The position numbers and the translations under genes are program-made. Shown here piece after piece: positions 46,939 to 60,810 of a stretch of DNA of 64,000 bases. Position 1 is the stretch's first letter; each line of letters starts with the position of its first letter. The notes below the pieces were generated by a model. The model saw only the letters and a list, made by a program, of their open reading frames with translations, was not told the origin of the DNA and ran no database searches. The DNA is taken from assembly GCA_016987375.1 (NCBI GenBank), contig PJRA01000313.1:2113764-2177763 (forward strand). The letters run 5' to 3'. This stretch comes from Brachionus koreanus (Eukaryota > Rotifera > Eurotatoria > Ploima > Brachionidae).

Positions 46939-49900
46939 ATGAGCTCTGAATCGAAAAAATTGATAATTTTTAACATTTTTATATGCGTCATTTTCTGGTT
47001 GAGTGAAGTAGCTGGCCAAAATTGTGATTCTCCTTTTAAAAACTGCAATTTGGGAAAAGAAGGAATGATAAATGTTCATCTAGTTCCTCATACACATGAC
47101 GATGCTGGTTGGTTAAAAACGGTTGATCAGTATTACTATGGAGCAAACAATGGCGAGCAGACCGCCTCTGTCCAATATGTCATAGGTACTAAGTTTCAGA
47201 TGTTTTTTTTTAATGTTAATGCAATTTTATTTAGACACTGTTGTAAGCGAACTAGAAAAAGATCCTAAAAAAAGATTTGTTTACGTTGAAATGGCTTATA
47301 TGTCAAGATGGTGGAGAGAACAAGATGAACAGACTAAGCAATTAGTGAGAACATTAGTAGACGAGGGCCGCTTGGAATTTGTTATAGGAGCTTGGTAAGA
47401 TAATTTTATTTTTTAAATTAAATTACATAGATCAACTTAATTGATATATAAGGGTTATGGATGATGAAGCAACTCCTTATTACAATGATATGATTGATCA
47501 ACAGGCTTTGGGATTAAATTTTATTCTAAAAGAATTTGGCAAATGCGCGCGACCAAGATCAGCATGGCAAATCGATCCATTTGGTCATTCACGTGAACAT
47601 GGCTCTCTTTTTGCTCAGTTTGGTTTTGATGGCTTGTTTTTGGGCCGAATTGATTATCAAGACTCGGACTTTCGAACCGAGACTAAATCTAGAGAAATGC
47701 TGTGGCAAGCTAGTTCTAATATAGGAGAAGCAGGCAGAATTTTTACTGGGATTTTACCAAATGGCTATGGACCTCCTCCAGGCTTTTGCTTTGACATTTA
47801 CTGCGGCGATGATCCAATGATGGATGATCCTGACCTTGACGACTATAATGTAGATGATAAGGTTAATAAATTTCTAGAATACACTCACAATCAAGCCGAA
47901 TGGTATAAGACAAAAAATTTGATCATGACTATGGGGTCAGATTTTCAATATTCTAATGCTCATATGTGGTACAAAAATTTGGACAAACTAATCTATTATG
48001 TTAACAAACAACAGTCAAATGGTAGTAATGTGAACATATTCTATTCAACACCTGCTTGTTATATGTACTCATTGTACAAAGAAAATACCACATGGCCACT
48101 TAAATATGATGATTTTTTTCCTTATGCTCACAGACCGCATTCATTCTGGACTGGATATTTTACAAGTCGATCAGCTCTGAAAGATTTTGTTAGAAGAACA
48201 AACAATTATTTACAAACCATTCGTCAATTGATTACATTTGCTAATTTGGGAGATGACGATACAAAAAACGCTGTTAGTTTGCTAGAAAAAGAAATGGGCA
48301 TTTTGCAACATCATGATGCTGTGTCCGGTACCGAAAGACAACATGTTGCCAATGATTACTCAAAAAGGTTATCAAGAGGTATCAATAAATGCGTTGATGT
48401 GATCAGAAGAGCATTTGATGGAATTTTATTTAAACTTTATGGAGCCCATGCTGATAATCCAATTTATATTTGCCCCTTATTGAATATATCTCAATGCGAG
48501 GTTGAAGATGATTATAATTTTGCATTGATTTTGTACAATCCATTGCCAAGAGAAGTCGAAACTTGGATACAAGTTCCTACAACCGATGCCACATATCAAG
48601 TGATTGATGTTGATAGTGGAGATAAAGTTTTAATTCAATATTCGCCAGTTTACAATGAGACTAAAAATATACCAGAACGCAATTCCAAAGCTGAGTATAA
48701 TCTTGTTTGGAAAGCAGAGCAAAGGCCATTAGGCGTTAAGATATACAGCATTTTTAGAACTAATGAAAAGAAACAAGTCAAGAAAGCATCTGAACCGATG
48801 CGAGAAGTTATCCTCTCAAATGAGCACCTTGATCTAAATTTTGATTCAAATGGAAACTTAGTCAGCATAAAAAATAAAGAAAACTCTCTTAGTTCACCTT
48901 TAAAACAGTATTTTTGTGTGTATGAGTCTATGCCTGGCAATAATTCAGAGCCTATTTTTCAGGCATCTGGTGCATATGTTTTCAGACCAAAAAACAACTC
49001 ATGCAAGCCTTTGAGTGTAAAAAATTTTAAAGTTTATAATGGTGAATTGTTTAATGAAGTTCATCAAATTTATAATGAATGGATAAGTCAAACGATTAGA
49101 CTTTACAAAGATGATAAGTATGCTGAATTTGAGTGGCAAGTAGGACCGATCTATGTAGATGACAATGTCGGAAAAGAAATTGTGATCAAATTTGATTCGG
49201 ATTTGAGTTCAAATTCACTTTTCTATACGGATTCAAATGGACGAGAAATTTTAAAACGCAAGAGAAACTATCGTCCAACATGGGGCTTGAATCAGACCGA
49301 AAAAATATCCGGCAATTATTATCCGGTCAATAGTAGAATTTTTATTCGTGATGAACCCACACGAACAACTAGAAATTTGAAAAATCAACTAAGACAATTA
49401 ACTTTGGTATCTGATCGAAGCCATGGCGGCTCTTCAATTAGAGACGGCTCTATTGAAGTTATGTTACACAGAAGAACTTTATATGATGACGCATTGGGAG
49501 TTGCTGAACCTCTGAATGAAAAAGGAATGGATGGAAAAGGTCTAATTATCAAAGGAAGTATGAAGCTAATATTCGATTCGATTGAGAATAGTCCTGCTTT
49601 ACACAGAGAGCTTTCGCATAGAGTGAACAATAGACCACTTACTATTTTTACCAAAATCGAATCAAACCAGAATATAAAGAAACTTGCAGGCTGGAGTCCT
49701 GTAAACATGGCTCTTCCTCCAAACATTCATTTGTTGACTCTAGCCAAAGATCTCGACTTGGATAATCAATTAGAAAATTCATTTGTTGCTCGTTTAGAGC
49801 ATTTTTATGAAAAAGAGGAGGATAAGACTTTATCTGAACCGGTCAGCGTCGATCTTAGAGAGTTTTTTGGTGAAATGTTTAACATAGTTGGAGTTGAAGA

Positions 49901-50093
49901 GTTGGCTTTGGGAGCTAACATGAAAGTCGAAGAACTAAATGAAAGACTTTCGTGGCGATCAGATTCTGAATTGGACAATTTGATTAAAATGCAAGAAAAA
50001 AATCAAGAGAAAACTAACAAAAATGAAGAAAATCCTTTTTTGTTTGAATTTAGACCAATGCAAATAAGAACATTCCGTCTTTGGTATATTTAA
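46939..50093 (+). CDS. MAN2B1: Lysosomal alpha-mannosidase (glycoside hydrolase family 38)
   Basis: Three exons, 46939-47185, 47235-47394 and 47453-50093, give 1015 aa, close to human MAN2B1. A signal peptide (about residues 1-26, ending VAGQ) targets the secretory route. The zinc-binding PHTHDDAGWLKT block, EMAYMSRWW, and WQIDPFGHSREHGSLFAQ follow; the Asp of IDPFGH is the GH38 nucleophile. Next come FCFDIYCGDDP, MGSDFQYSNA, the LEKEMGILQHHDAVSGT block, and the C-terminal beta-rich domains (DRSHGGSSIRDGSIEVMLHR). The enzyme trims alpha-linked mannose from N-glycans during lysosomal glycoprotein turnover. The HTHDDAGWLKT wording separates the lysosomal class from Golgi mannosidase II. Several NxS/T sites are present. 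A CLEAR-like E-box upstream fits lysosomal regulation, and AATAAA lies 85 nt after the stop. No truncation is seen. Confidence 0.95.
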
Positions 50094-50177
50094 ATTTTTA
50101 GATTTGTTTAGATTTATTTTTTTTATTTATTTTTGTATTGAATCTAAAATTCAATTTATTTTTTTTTTTCAATTTTT

Positions 50178-50183
50178 AATAAA
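50178..50183 (+). terminator. Polyadenylation signal AATAAA of the mannosidase gene
   Basis: Canonical AATAAA, 85 nt after the stop codon, in an AT-rich 3' UTR. Such hexamers are common in this sequence, so the assignment rests on position. Confidence 0.4.
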
Positions 50184-53100
50184 TTAAAAATTTTTGGTTT
50201 TTAAAATATTATAGTCAAGTAGAAATAAATTATTCAATTGTTTAGTAGACTGGGGATAAATTTTGTAGAAAATTACGAATTCTTTTTCTACAAAATTAAA
50301 TTAATTTTTTAACCGTGCGGCTATTTTAACTAAATTTAAATTTTTAATTAACTCTGAGCAATACTTTTTTAGGCCTTGATTAAACTCTTTTAATTATTTG
50401 TGATTTTATTCAATTATTGTAGCTCGTTATATAATTGTAATTAATTTTTAAAAATGATCAATCTTCTGACTTTTAAAAAATGAATTTTATTTCAATTATT
50501 AGAGTATCGCTACTAATACGAAAGTCCGTTAGCATTTAGTCTTTTATTTGGAAAGTTTAAACAACTATTAAAGTGCCTAAGTGAAAAATCGACATAAAAT
50601 GAACTAATTGAATAGTAAATCAAAAAAGATTTTTTTATAAATACTTAAAATTCAATTAAAAAAATACCGAAAAATATTTTTTTCTTAGTGTTAAAAATCA
50701 GATGCATTATTTTTTTTAGCTTTTTAGATGTCTCTTTCAAAAAATTTATTTAAATTTAGATTTCTTTCTAAAAAAATCGGTTTCAATTTTAATTATTCAA
50801 TCACATAATTATTTTTGTTATTTCTAATATAATAATCATTAATAATCAAATTCAAAAGACATTAGTTGATAAAATAAAGCAAAAATTGATTTAATAACGA
50901 TTGTAATATAATTATTATTAATATAAATATAAATATAAATTTATTATTATATATAATATTAATATAAATTTTTATTTTATTATTTTAGAGAAGTCTAAGT
51001 TTGATCAATTTGAAATAATCACTTTTTTGTATTTTTTGTTGGTAGAGAAAAAACTCACGATTTACTTATTTATCCGGAAATTAAATATATGATCAGACAT
51101 TTATGAAAAATTGCACAAATTAATTGTTTTTTTAAACATATTTTACCCGTAATTAAATTTAAGATACACATTTTTCAATCAACATTTTTCTAATAACATG
51201 AGTTAAAATAAAACGAACAAGATTTTGTTCAGATTATTTTCAAATTTAATAATTTTCATTTATCTCGATTTTTTTAATTTAAATTTTTGATTTTTTAAAT
51301 TTTATTCTAACGACTATTTAGAGAATTAATTTAGAAAGAATTGAATAATATTTACCTTGAGTTAAGTTAAAAAGATAAAAAATAAATAAGTAACAAATAC
51401 CAGATTTATAGTGATATTTTTTTAAAGATTTGAAACAAATGTATAAACTATTATTTTCTAGTAGTTATTTTTTATAAGAATTAATTATATCAATAAATTG
51501 AATAAAAGTTTTATTTTAAAAATAAAAAATTCTAATCTTTTAGAATTCATTTGAAAATCGCAAAAGTTTTACGTCATATAAAACTTTTGTTATTTCGTCA
51601 ATATGGCTCGAATTTATAGCGACAAATTTTTTTGCTCCATGTAGTTATATCATAAGAGCTAAAAATTTGAAAAATTAAAAAGCCTATTTTATTTATTTTG
51701 AATATAATTTTTGATTTTATTAATTAAAAAAATTACAACTTCGACTATAAAATATTTTTTGGTCTAAAAATGCTTAAAAAAAAAAATCCAACCTAATTAT
51801 TTGAAATTTAATACAAATTTTTATTTCTAAATGATTCCATTATTTAAAAGGTAATAATTTTTACCCGCTTATCCGATTTCCACCTAGTTTCACTTATTTT
51901 TTAGAAAGTTCCAATTTTTAATAGAGATTTATTTGAACTTAAAATTTGTTAGCTTTACTTTTTAATAAACTATTATTTTGTTATTTTTTGATTATTTGCT
52001 CCAATTCAATTTTTTCTGCTTTTCTGCTCATAGAATTTTAGTTTTTAAGAAAATTAATTTATTTCATGTTTAAACAAAACTATGATAAAATATTTTTTAT
52101 AGTTGATTAATACTTTATTTTTGAGATAAATTTAAAAATAATTTTATCAATTTTTTTATGGAATTTTATCAGTCCAGAACTACATTTAATAATGATTTTT
52201 CTTATTTTCAAATTATGATTTTTGAATAAATTACTCAAATTCAGCTTTAACTTTATTTAATCAAATATTTTTCAAACTTCAATTAAATAATCGTTTGTCT
52301 CTAGGCTAGAAATGAATTGACCGAGTAAATAAATAGATTTTTCTTTTTCTTTAGTCTAAATTTATTAAGTAAGTAAATGATTCGGAACGTTGTAAATTAA
52401 AATATTTTTGTTTTTTTTAAATATGGCCTTTTCAACTCCGATTAAGAGATTATTTTCCATATTTGGAGAATTTTTCATTTAGCTTTGAATATATTACATT
52501 TCTAATTATAGAAGACATTCAAAAGCAAATTAATATCAAATTTTTCGTTCTAATAACATTTAGTGATCAATAATTTTTCCCAAAATGTATGTTTTTTTTT
52601 AAATTTTTCATTTATGAAATTAATTAAGGAAATCAAGTTGTATTTTAAAATTTTTATTTGTTTTAATTGAAGGAAAATATAGTAAAATCAGAGTTTGCTT
52701 TAAGACATTGTTTAAATATAGAAATAAAAAAAAATGATCTTGTTGATTATGAAAATTTTGAAGAGTCTCAATCTGTTTTTTTATTAATAAGTAATTAAGT
52801 ATAATTTTGGAACAAAAATTAAAGTTAAATCAAATATCATTATTGTTTATAAAAAACATTCATTTTTTTTTAAATCCACTAATTTCTAAACTGAAATTGG
52901 ATATTGAAAAATTTCAGTCAAATCAAATCATAATTTACATTATAATTTACTTTAGAATATTTTCTTCGCGAATATTTTGACAGTTTTGGATTTTAATTTC
53001 CTTCTAGAAATATTGAATTAAAAAATTGCTCAGGCTTGACTAGAGTAAAATTAATCGTTTTTGCCAAGGCTTCATTGATTAAAATGATGAATATCATATA

Positions 53101-54249
53101 TTCAAAAAGAATTTTTCAAAATTAATGTCAATGGTTATTGGATTTATGATCCATAAAAATTTAAAATAAAAACTATATGATTTAAATAAGAACATTAGCA
53201 CTAGAACTTGTTGCTTAATTAGCTTTATTCTTTTGAAATATCCGCTTTAACAAAGTAATTAAAATAATTTCCAAGGTCTTGTAATTAAGCTGTTTCTCAG
53301 TTGGAATTAGCCATAAGATTGTTTGTAAGTATTTTGTCAAGCGTGATAATCATCAAAGTTTAAATTTAAAATTCTTTTATGTAAAGTAATAAAGTCTTGT
53401 CACTTTTTTTTACTTTTAGCTTTATCGGATTAAATATCGAATGGAATTTTAAACTCAAATATTTTAATCCAAAAAAGGTTTCTTTTTCGACTTGGTTATG
53501 TCACATTTGGTTTGAGCAAATAGCATTAAAAAATTTTAATTTTAAGGTTACAATTATGTCCATCGTCTTATTAAATAAGAATCGATACCATATAACAAAG
53601 GACAATTAAATAATCGCTTTCAGAAAGGTTAATTTACGGATTCGGATCTTGTTCAAGTGCAATGAAAAAAAAGGTCATTTAAACGAATTAAATTATAATT
53701 CTCACATAGTTGAAAAAAAAATAAAGTATAAGCTATAATTTCTTATTTTTAAGATATATAATTAAATTTATCGTTATATAATTAGAGGAAATAGATACTT
53801 AACTTGAGACCTTTAGAGCAAATGCCCTGTAGGAGATTTTTGAGAAAAAATTCAACAAAAGAACAGGAAAAGCAATCTGTATAAACATTTATGCATAGAG
53901 AAAAATTCTTACGTAATGTGAATTTAATTGCGTAAGAGTTTAAGCCGAAAATCTCATTTAATTAACTCAACTTATTTCAAAATTAATTTTTATCCTTTTA
54001 CTTTTATTTATTTTATTTAGAAAATAATTAAGAAAAAATATCCGACTCACAAAAAAAACTCTTGAAATTCATTTGTAATATCATATGTGAGAACTAATCA
54101 GTGGTCATGAAATTATAATTACAATTGCAGATTTTTTGTCAGGAAGTAAACAAAATTATTTTAAATATCATAACATATTTAAACGTTTGTTGAGAATAAT
54201 TTTAAATTGTTTGTATAAAAAGAGAAATATTAATACTATTTAATGATTT

Positions 54250-54339
54250 GGTCAGATGCAAATAGAGTAAAATAAATAATTCATGATCAAGTTTGCCGGT
54301 ACATAACAGCATCTGACCTAATTGACTCGATTTACTCTA
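54250..54339. repeat. Interleaved pair of inverted repeats (pseudoknot-like order)
   Basis: GGTCAGATGC (54250-54259) pairs with GCATCTGACC (54309-54318). TAGAGTAAA (54263-54271) pairs with TTTACTCTA (54331-54339). The order is A, B, A', B', so both stems together would make an H-type pseudoknot rather than a hairpin. It lies in the gene desert. Confidence 0.4.
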
Positions 54340-57300
54340 ATGTAATAAAATTCTAATCTAGGCCTAATCTCAAAAAATAATTATTATTTTTTTTTAGAGT
54401 TTGACTCTTAGAAATGGTTTCATTTTCTATAATCTCGACAATAAAATAAAACTTAAACATAGAAGTTTATCGCAAATATAATTAAGTCTAAGGTTTATTG
54501 CTAATATAATGTTTCCCCATGATCCGCCGAGATAAATCTAAGAGAATGTTTTAGGAAAATTGATAGATCGACTTTTATTTTAAAGAAATAAATCATTCAT
54601 AACTTAATTTAGCTATTTACATTGATAATCTAAAATGGATTTAAATCAAAAGAAGAGTCAGCATTTGATTTTCTAAATCGATAAAATAATATTCAACCTG
54701 TCATTAAAGGTGAAAATATTTTCAATCGAAAGATTATATCTTTAAAATGTTTATTTTAAGTATAAAAATAAAAAGAGGATAATATTTTATTTATTTAGTA
54801 ATTTTAGTCGGTACACAGCTGCCAACTTTAATCAAATACTTGAAATTTTTTTTCAAATTCAGCTTTAATTAAATCTTGGCTATTGTTAGGTAAAATAAAG
54901 TGCTTTGAAATTTTCCATATATAGACAACAAATATTAATTAAAGTTAAAACTTATGCAAGCAAAATAAATAGATGTGTTGGACAATTTCATTACTCAACT
55001 TCACGCTCATTTGATTAAGCTTGATTGCAAATAATTCTGTTTTTAAATTTTAAAATAGTCAATTAATGAGACCAGATCATGCAAGCTTTTTATCAATCAT
55101 CTAAGTAAATTTTATCATTTATAAAACAAATTTTTCCGATTTAAATAATTATTTTAATAAATAAATAGATTTGAATTTTACGCTTTACGCAGCTTGATAG
55201 CTTACTGCTAACTTACCAAGTCATGCTCTATTTTTAACCAGGCATGGTATTAGCATTAAAACAATCGGAGCTAGTTTACTCGTAAACATTGATTATTGTT
55301 AATTGGAACGCATAAAAAATTTACATTAGAGTAATCATTGTTTAGCTTATATTATATAGGCTTTGTTTAAATTTTAGATTTTGAAAATCATTTTTTAACT
55401 ATTGTAAGAAATATTCCAATAAGCCTACTTTCCTAATGAATAAGCTGAAATGTAAGACTAATTTAAAATAAACAAATCTGATATATTTTTCATAAAATGT
55501 CAGCTATTTCGTGATTATCTAAAAAATATCTATTTCTGTATACTGAACAATTTTCAAGTTTATGTTTTTTTAGATATTGAATGTTTCCGATCGATAATCC
55601 AAGAAACAAGTTATTTACTTAATTCCCTAGTAGTTTTATCAAGGATTTGATTAAAACAAAATTAAGCCGTAATTTAAAACTTTCACAATATTTGATTGTA
55701 ATACTATTCTAAAGCAGCATGTAATCAATTTATTATTCATGGCATTTTTTTGTTTATTAACTCCCATTTTAATTAATGATCAATACCATGCGTCTCAGCA
55801 AATACCATTTATGTATTTATTAACCATTTATTTCAAAAATTGGCTCATTAATTTTGAATTTTCTTCAATGATACATCTTTTTTTTCTATTTTCTTTGAAT
55901 GATTGGGCGGTTTTTTTAACTTAATTAGCTTTAATTTAAATGTATTTTAATTTGATTTTTTTAAAACTATTTGATCACTTAGTTTGTTTAGCAATTGTTA
56001 GATTCAGGCATTCTATTTTAATTTGAAAAGAAAATATTTAAATATTAAAATAAACAAATATCTTTTGGAATTATTTTAAATATTTTAATTATAAATATGT
56101 ATTGATTTTAGATCAATTAGAGAAAAGAGGCTGATTTTTTAAGTGATAGATTTTCTCTGACGCTTTGTTTTCTATTTTGAAAGTAAGAAAATTAATTAAA
56201 TTAAAAACATAAAATTAGGATAAGTCACATAATAAATTTTAAAAAGATATAAATAAGATTCTTTATTTAAAAAATCTAACAAGTGAAGCGCATATCTAAA
56301 AAATCAATTTATTTATGTAATTATAATATTTTCTCATTGGGTCTTTAACTATCTTGGTCGAAAAAATATATAATCAAAGCATAAAAAAATTTGAAGATAT
56401 ATTATATTTTACGAGTATGTGATTGTTAGGTAATACTTTGATTTCCATAGCCAAATATATCTATAAACTTTGAAAAAGCCTGGTTTAGATTGAAATTTGA
56501 AAGAAAAATTATTTGAGATGTTTTCTATTTTTTAATTTAACTAAAAAGTATAATTTAAATTCAGCTTTAGGCAGACATAAAATATTGTAAACAGTTTTTT
56601 TATTTTAGTAAGTGTTTATAAATGAAAATTTATAGGCGAGTCAATTAAGTAAATATAGTTAAAGATTTACGTGAAGCACATTGAATTTTTAAAATTTTGA
56701 ACTAAACCCCTAAATTAGTAAAATTTAAGCTCGTTTTTGTGATTAATATGTGCTTTAGGTACAATATTTGGAATCTTGAAAATTAGTATGTTGTAAAAAA
56801 AAATTATTTGACAAAATTTAACAATAGCACAACTCTCACACTTAGCTTGTCATGATAAATTGAATTAAATTTAGAAAAAAGAAAAAAAAATTTTTAGTAT
56901 ATTATATAATAATAATCTAAAATAGAATATCAAATACTTTTTCAGAAACGAATAATGGTGTTCTTTTATTAAAGGTTCATATGCTAATTATTTAATAAAC
57001 CGATTTGTTCTTTACTCATTAAAAAAATATTTTGTTTATTTTGTTTTGTTTAATTCTCAAAATATTCTAGACAACAAAAAATGGCTAAAATACTAAGTTT
57101 ATTTGTATGCTTTGACTATAGAGAAATTTAAAATAAACTTTACGTAATTTTGTTGAACAAAAATGGACATGGTTTTTCGTTAAGCTCTAAGACCTTCTAT
57201 ATTTAGCTGAATGATTAAAAATATTGTAGGCTATATAGTAGTTAGCTTGTTAAAATATTGTTTTACATTCATAATCCATGTTCTCTACTCTCTTCTATCT

Positions 57301-60300
57301 CTTCCCAATTAGTAGAAAATTAATTTTTATTTTAGTTGGGAATATGCTTTTTATTTGGGTTATCTCTTTTTTTCTAATTTGCAATTTTTTTTTAATTAAA
57401 AGTTTAAAATTTTTAAATCCGATTTTTGTGAATATAATTAAACAAAGCTTTTTTTTTGTTATTAATTTTTTTTACCTTTTAGTATAATAAAAACTAGAAT
57501 TTAATTTTATAAAACTAGCAAAACAAGATATCATCGGTCGATTTTTGGCCAGAGTGTATATTTTAGGAGAGAGCAAATTTAGTTATTACAATTTGACAAT
57601 AGGACTATAATTACTTTTGTTATTTGATATTTACAAGTCAGCTTTTTTTTCCTATCAAATTCAATTTTTACAGTCAATTTTAAAACTGCAACTCATTCAC
57701 CTTTATAAATGCAGAATAGTATATTTTTTTATTTACTAAACCTTTAGTTCGGAAAATAGTTGGATTTAGTTTATGAATTGAGTTTTTTTGTGTTGTATTC
57801 TTAATTAAGCACATCTCAAATACTCTCTAGACTTTTTGTATTCAAGGTTGATAAAAAAAATTTATATTTTTCAATATTTTTACTAATTTCAAAGCGTGTT
57901 TAACTTCACTTTAGGATTAATCAAATTGAGAGCTTAAAGTAAGAGAGACACTTAACCTCTCGAAGGAAAAAAATAATCAACAAAAAAGAACAATAGCCTA
58001 ATCTAAAAAAATGTAGCACCAATTGCTATCAACTACACAAATGTGTTTATTTATGCTCAATCATGTAAGAACAAAATTATTTTTATCATTAATTATTTTA
58101 TTTTAAATTTAAAATCAAATTCACCCTTTTTTTAGTTTGATTTGACACACTTCATTTAACGAGTTAAGCATATGGTGTGAGAAAATGAAATAATTAAGAG
58201 AATAAACGTTTTAAGTCGCTTATCATTTCCTTAAATAAAAAAAAATTTGAAAAGCTTTTAGCTATGTCAAGAGTATTAAAAAAAGCCATCACGCTTATTA
58301 TTGATCTTGAAGAATCCGATAAAATTTTATCACTACTTTAAAAAAAATCTCAATAAATGGCATCTCAGTCTAAAATCAAGCTTAATTTAGTGAATTAAAA
58401 TAAGTGCAAAATAAAAACAAATTGCACGACATTAGTTTTTTTTTTTTGAAAGATTGCTCCCAATCAAGGATATCAGATTGATTTAAATGAAGTTGTATCA
58501 AAAATATGTTCGACAGGCACTTGATTAATTTTAATTTTTAATAAAATTCTAATTAAAATACAATTTTGTTTAGGCGTTTCGTCCCAGTTTTATTTAAAAA
58601 ACAATGGAACAATAGAAGAAAACTCTTAGAAAAGGGTTTTAATATTTTTTCTCAATTACTTGCTCAAAATTTGCATTTTATACTATGGTATGAAATGGCT
58701 TCTCATTAGCGCCTATGTAAACCTATGAATCGCTTATCTAAAATTTTCTTTTTCATTTAATAAAAAATTTGTCATAAAAATCACAGCTTTTTAGATAGAT
58801 TTTATTTGAAAGCTGAACAAATAAGACCTGGTCGAATTTTTTCGCGCATTATGATAAGAATGTGAATTTATCTTTAAAAACTAAAATTTTTATCAAAATT
58901 TTCAATTATTTGGATACTTATGCACAATAAAAAGAAAAAGATAATACCAAATGGAGAGGCGCTAGTAATTATTTTATTACAACCTCAGTTGATTGACAGC
59001 TATATCAAATGCATTGGCGTTGATTAAGGAATAAAGCATTTTACATTTATACAAAGCTTAGGAAATGTTAAAATCAGGTAGTCAATATACTGAAAGCTAG
59101 GATTACATTTTTTAACAAACAAGTTTAATTTGAAAATTTATTTTTAAGATTTAAGGTCAAAATTTTCTATTATTCATGAAAGCCTCTTTATTTTGATGCC
59201 AATTTTAACTTATTTTAAGCTCATATTTATTGTCTAATTCAAATTGTGAATAAATTTTATTGTTCTAGGTAATTTTTTTACTCATTTAGATTGATAATAA
59301 AGATAAATGCTCAGTAAATGAAAAAAAAATGGTGCACTTGAAATTTTTCAAGAATGTTTTATTTGAATTTAAAAAAAATGAATTCAAATAAAATAAAAAT
59401 TAATTTGCTCTTTGGAGGCACTTTTATCTAGTATTGATTTTTACAAAGGCTAAAAGGAAATAAAATTCAACGTTCCAAAGTATACACAGATAATTATATG
59501 TGCATGATAAATTTGTATTAACTAAAAAACAAAACAAATTTGACAAATGACCATTGTTACGATTTATGAACCGAGATCGGTTTCAAGCAAAAAGCTCTTT
59601 TTTTATTCAAACTTAATTGTTTACAATTGAATTAACAATTAGGAATGAAAAGAGTTTATTTCGTACTGAGTCGACATACGATACATTAAAGTATCGATTA
59701 GAGAGCCAGTAATGTAAATATTTTAGTTTATTTATTTATTTCATTTTTTTTTCTTCTAATAAACGATTCTTTTAGATCTTAATTAAACAAAACAAAATTA
59801 CGAGGATTGAAATTAAAAAAAAATCGAATTTGTTTTTCCCTATAGTAAATGTGTAAAGTTCAACACAAGTTTAAAATTTTATTAAGGTTATATTTATTAT
59901 TTTTAGATTCATTAGTGCCCCAGAATTGTTTAGGAAATAAACTAAAATGACCCTATTCATTTTTATAAAATATTTTATTTTTCCTTCTGTATTTAAGACG
60001 TGAAAAACTGATTGAAAATTCGAAAGACTGATTTATTGTAAGCTATTTGTTGTATTTTTGACTTATGCATCAATAGATTTTAAATTCATTTATCAAACAA
60101 TGTAGCTACTTGAATTTTTTATTTCAAACTTGATGAACTTTTATCTTTTTTAAGCATCTTTTAAGTTACTTGACAATAAAAAAATTAATCAGACACAAAT
60201 TCAACTCATTAATAATTTTAAAACTATGATTTGAGCGTGATTTGAAAAACAGGTGCCTGCGGCTCATAACTTTTTCAAATAACTAAAATGCTCTTAAGTG

Positions 60301-60649
60301 GGTTTAAGATTATCTGGTCTGATAAATAGAGAATAGAATATTTTTTCGTGCTAGAATAACAATTTTATGATATAGAATTACAAGAGGCATTTGATAGCGA
60401 TCGATCGATAAAATGGATGTCGAGTCACTAATCTTGGAATAAAAGATTAATATTTTCAATATATCTTAATTTTGTAATTAAATATAGCCATATCAACTAG
60501 ACCGGATCTCTTACAAGAATCGAATATCGATAAGCCAGTGTTTGTTGAGAAAAATCGATCATTAAATGATTGATTGTTCCTATTTTAGTAAATGTAATCT
60601 TTTTTTAGATAAGGTGTTAAAAAACATCTTTAGACAATGTCCATAATTT

Positions 60650-60675
60650 CATATAGATATATATATATATATATA
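60650..60675. repeat. AT-dinucleotide microsatellite
   Basis: Alternating AT run about 135 bp upstream of the coiled-coil gene's ATG. No function inferred. Confidence 0.8.
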
Positions 60676-60810
60676 AAACAAGTTTTAATTATTTACACTT
60701 TATCCACTCATCAAATATGTTTATGCAAATAAAAAAAAAATTTCTCCATTTAGATTGTTTGTTACTAACAATAAAAAAAATAATTTTTTTCAAAATATCT
60801 ATTTTTTAAA

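Larger units (their letters stand above)
50094..60810. other. 10.7-kb region without a recognisable gene
   Basis: The largest gene-free stretch here. It begins with the mannosidase 3' UTR (AATAAA at 50178-50183) and ends with the promoter of the coiled-coil gene. Open frames are short, AT-driven and hydrophobic by composition (Phe, Ile, Leu, Asn, Lys), as expected by chance. A run of ATATAAAT-type low complexity lies near 50920-50980 and an AT microsatellite at 60650-60675. The only structured sequence I noted is at 54250-54339. No tRNA, rRNA or complete transposon was found. Confidence 0.5.

Noticed and set aside
53397..57487. Short plus-strand open frames of about 60-70 codons in the gene desert
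   Set aside because: Hydrophobic Phe/Ile/Leu/Asn/Lys composition typical of random AT-rich translation; no motif, splice context or codon pattern.
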